Shown one piece after another: positions 5,156 through 7,693 of a stretch of DNA of 7,693 bases (the first letter of the stretch is position 1; the number at the start of each line of letters is the position of its first letter). Below the pieces are notes generated by a model. It saw only the letters and a list, made by a program, of their open reading frames with translations, did not search any database and had not been told where the DNA came from. The stretch is from Terriglobus sp. GTDB taxonomy: Bacteria; Acidobacteriota; Terriglobia; Terriglobales; Acidobacteriaceae. The position numbers were made by a program, and so were the translations under genes. Location of the stretch: positions 1-7,693 of the forward strand of contig JAHFTZ010000098.1 in assembly GCA_023265355.1 (NCBI GenBank), in the 5' to 3' direction.

Positions 5156-7693
5156 TTGTATCGACATGTTGGCGGTTCGGCGTTTCTTTTCGTCATTTTA
5201 AGCGCTTTGATTTCCAACGGAGGGGGCGTTGGTCGTGGTGTCGAGAAATCCAAGGTGCAGATGAGTTCGGGGAAGGCTGAAAGCTCCAGCGCGGCCAAGA
5301 CAGCGGACGCGCTGGAGGCGGATGCGCACCGCTGTTCGGCTGCCGAGGTATTACGCCGACATTTGGGAAGAGCCGAAAAGATGGAGAGCGCACCTGCGGA
5401 AAATAGCAGCGGGATCGTCTGCGGGGATTTCGCCTTCAGGGGTCTCGGACCTGCGAAGGCCAGTGCGATCGGTGATCAGAAGGTGACTGAGTTGGATCTC
5501 ACCTGTTCTCCGGAGGCCGACAAGGAGAACAAGGGCCATCGCTGCAGGTTGCTGATCGCAACGGTACCGGATCCTCTGCAATCGGCGAACCTGCTTGAGT
5601 TCGACCGCGACCTTGCGGCGCTGCAGGAGGCTGTGTCGACGGCCGGGTATGACTTTGAGTCGATGTATACGCCGTGGAATCTGGCCGATCTGGAGGAGCC
5701 CAAGGACCCGAAGGGAAGCAGAGAGGCGATGCACTATCGGAGACTCTTTGGCGACGAGCCGGGTGCGATGCTCTTTCACGGACGCCCTGCCGCGAACGTT
5801 ATGGAGGACAAGCCACATTCTCAGGTTCCTCGCATGGGTAGCGAACTGCTTATGTTATTGCTTGTTCCGGAGTCGCCGACGTACGGCCTCAACACGCATG
5901 CGGCTATGGAAGCGCTTTCGGCGATCGGGCAGTTGAAGTCCACCTTCAATTTTTCGACGGCCTTCTCTCCGTCTTCGAGTGACGGCATTTTCTGGATCGG
6001 GCCCAACTACTCGGCCTCGGCTGCGGGTCTCTATCATCTCGCCAAGGTAAACGAAGCGCAGCGGTTCTATTCCCTCAGCGGATCAATTACTTCCGAACGT
6101 GCGATCTATCTTCTCAAGGCAATCCGTAGACTCAAGGGCAATCCAACTTCTTACGTTGCATCTTCGGAGGAGGTTACAACAGTTGCTTCCGATAAGGTAG
6201 CGCTTGAATATCTTCTGAACTCCGGATTGATCGGTGAAAGTAAGACAGCGCCCGTCGCTATTCTGCAGGAGAACGAATCTGCTTATGGCTCGGAGGATAT
6301 TTATCCCGAGAGTTCGCGGGACGGTCCGGAACTTCGGACCTTCCGTTATCCGCGCGGCGTCTCGCATGTGCGTGGTCTCTTTGGAAAGCAGCTTACCAAT
6401 TTCAAGCCTCAGAATGCTGAAGCTCCCACGGCGCAGGACTCCAAGTCTCTCTTCGACTTCACGGATGCTTTACAGCAACCGCTCGATAGTCCTCCGGAGT
6501 TCGCGGCCCAGTCACCCTATTCCAACGAAGGCGTGCTTGCCGCGATCGCCACGAGCGTAGAGCACATCGGCGCGAAGGGGATTGTCATTCTGGCGACAGA
6601 CCCGTTGGACCAGCTCTTCCTGGCGCGCTACTTTCATCAGAAAGTACCCAATGCCCGCGTCGTTTTACTGAGTGCTGAGCGTCTGCTTCCGCAGCTTCGG
6701 GGTCAGTACGATCTGGATGGCACTTTGTCCGTCAGCCGATTCCCGTTGTTTGACGATGCATTTGTCTACGCTCCCACGGCGGGGCAGTCACGCCACTCTC
6801 TCAGCTTCATGAATAGCACGCAGGAAGGGATCTTCCTGGCAGCGCTGCAGCAGATTGCTCCGCTGCAGGTCTTTGAAGATGAAAAAGGCCACACGCTTGA
6901 GAAGCTTTCTCTCTGGATTGGCGTCTCTTCTCATGGAAGTTACTGGCCCGTCCGTCGCGCTCCCACGGTGACTCCCGCTGGCGAACACACTTTGGAAAAT
7001 AGCTATGCCATCACGAATATTCCCGAAGACCCGTTGCCGAAGCTGTGGCTGATCGCAACCTGTCTTGCCCTGTTGTGTACCGCAGTCCATGTCTTTCTGT
7101 TTCTCGCGGGCGGCCCGTTTCACGCGCGCTTGAGCAAAAGCGAAACCCCATGGATCACGGGATTTTCAAAGCACCGCGTTCTTACCTTCTATCTTGCGGA
7201 TAACTCCGATGCGAGTGATCCCTTGCAATGGCGTCGAGAGCTGGGTCGACAGTATTGGCTTCTCTCCGCCAGCACGCAGATCGTTCTCGTGCTGGCATGG
7301 CTCTTATTCCCGGCAATTCTTTTTGTATCCAGCCACGACAAGGATCCGGGCGTTCTGCACAGACTGGGAACCTTCCTTCAAGCGACGGATTCCTGGGTCT
7401 CTCCGTTTGGCGCTCTCGCGCTGATCGTTTTGCTTGCAGCCTGTGTGCCTTGTGTGTGGCTCTTTTTCAGCTTCTATCTGCGGCGCCTGAATTGTCCGCT
7501 CAAGATGCCTCTCTGGCGGTTTGTCTGGCTTCCTTTTCTGTCGCTCCTGTGGCTGGGCTTTAACCTGTTTGTTCTTTGCCGTGAGCTTGCGGACGGGTCT
7601 GCAGGATCGCTGTTTGCTCTGCGCTGCGTTCATCTTGCTTCCGGAGCGTCTCCGGTGTTGCCCTTGCTGCTGGCTTCCTCGGGCCTGCTTACG
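5156..7693 (+). CDS. Large receptor-like membrane protein with periplasmic-binding-like ectodomain, 3' end beyond window
   Basis: I cannot name this family. The frame is open for 846 codons to the window edge. Residues 8-20 (SAFLFVILSALIS) form a signal or anchor segment. A long polar region of about 600 residues follows, presumably outside the cytoplasm. It includes four cysteines (60, 89, 117, 130) in its first part, RLLIATVPDP (131-140), FDRDLAALQEAVSTAGYDF (149-167), ELLMLLLVPESP (230-241), IGPNYSAS (281-288), SLSGSITSE (306-314), VAILQENESAYG (367-378), FRYPRGVSHVR (396-406) and GIVILATDPLDQLFLARYF (about 475-493). Alternating hydrophobic strands and helices with an E-x-x-x-YG element resemble type I periplasmic-binding folds; this is an inference. 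Membrane spans follow at about 630-651, 702-724, 750-775 and 788-808, and another begins near 830. A sensor or transport-linked receptor is plausible, but no ligand or enzymatic motif is visible. It is divergent from trhO, with no partner gene in view. Confidence 0.8.
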   Translation, partial: MYRHVGGSAFLFVILSALISNGGGVGRGVEKSKVQMSSGKAESSSAAKTADALEADAHRCSAAEVLRRHLGRAEKMESAPAENSSGIVCGDFAFRGLGPAKASAIGDQKVTELDLTCSPEADKENKGHRCRLLIATVPDPLQSANLLEFDRDLAALQEAVSTAGYDFESMYTPWNLADLEEPKDPKGSREAMHYRRLFGDEPGAMLFHGRPAANVMEDKPHSQVPRMGSELLMLLLVPESPTYGLNTHAAMEALSAIGQLKSTFNFSTAFSPSSSDGIFWIGPNYSASAAGLYHLAKVNEAQRFYSLSGSITSERAIYLLKAIRRLKGNPTSYVASSEEVTTVASDKVALEYLLNSGLIGESKTAPVAILQENESAYGSEDIYPESSRDGPELRTFRYPRGVSHVRGLFGKQLTNFKPQNAEAPTAQDSKSLFDFTDALQQPLDSPPEFAAQSPYSNEGVLAAIATSVEHIGAKGIVILATDPLDQLFLARYFHQKVPNARVVLLSAERLLPQLRGQYDLDGTLSVSRFPLFDDAFVYAPTAGQSRHSLSFMNSTQEGIFLAALQQIAPLQVFEDEKGHTLEKLSLWIGVSSHGSYWPVRRAPTVTPAGEHTLENSYAITNIPEDPLPKLWLIATCLALLCTAVHVFLFLAGGPFHARLSKSETPWITGFSKHRVLTFYLADNSDASDPLQWRRELGRQYWLLSASTQIVLVLAWLLFPAILFVSSHDKDPGVLHRLGTFLQATDSWVSPFGALALIVLLAACVPCVWLFFSFYLRRLNCPLKMPLWRFVWLPFLSLLWLGFNLFVLCRELADGSAGSLFALRCVHLASGASPVLPLLLASSGLLT

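Noticed and set aside
5351..6037. Minus-strand frames opposite the large membrane protein
   Set aside because: They are antisense to a continuous 846-codon frame with membrane segments and a strong ribosome binding site. Their products show no domain or signal.

Overview
This 7.7 kb window looks like chromosomal DNA of a high-GC, double-membrane (diderm) bacterium. It carries an outer-membrane lipoprotein carrier (LolA), a type IV pilin-like protein, secreted EF-hand and ApbE-like proteins, and an ECF41 sigma factor. The style of the pilin, the EF-hand protein and the large membrane protein reminds me of Acidobacteriota (Terriglobia-like). That placement is an inference from memory, not a search result. 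I see no tRNA, rRNA, CRISPR array, insertion sequence or phage gene, and no stretch longer than 300 bases lacks a gene.

Layout from left to right. (1) Minus strand, 1-1835: a two-gene unit of an exported protein with eight EF-hands (1014-1835) followed, after only 2 bases, by an ApbE-like flavin transferase that runs off the left edge (1-1011). A strong sigma-70-type promoter (1879-1907) drives it and is overlaid by repeated ATAGGTCC/GGACCTAT boxes that look like an operator. (2) Minus strand, 1922-3096: a second unit with a type IV pilin/pseudopilin-like gene followed 11 bases later by a LolA-family gene. (3) Plus strand, 3294-4226: an ECF41 (SigJ-like) sigma factor with its C-terminal SnoaL-like regulatory domain, divergent from the pilin gene. 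(4) Minus strand, 4289-4999: trhO, a rhodanese-type tRNA uridine hydroxylase, convergent with the sigma factor. (5) Plus strand, 5156 to the right edge: a very large exported/membrane protein that I cannot name. It starts at a TTG behind a perfect GGAGG. It has an N-terminal hydrophobic segment, about 600 extracytoplasmic residues resembling a periplasmic-binding-protein fold, and then several membrane spans. It is cut off at the right edge.

The genes do not form one pathway. Most of them act outside the cytoplasm: calcium binding and possible flavin chemistry, lipoprotein handling, pilus-like fibres, and a probable envelope receptor. The items most worth attention are the ApbE-like protein that has lost conserved metal-site acidic residues, its tight pairing with a duplicated eight-EF-hand protein under a distinctive repeat-type operator, and the unnamed receptor-like protein.
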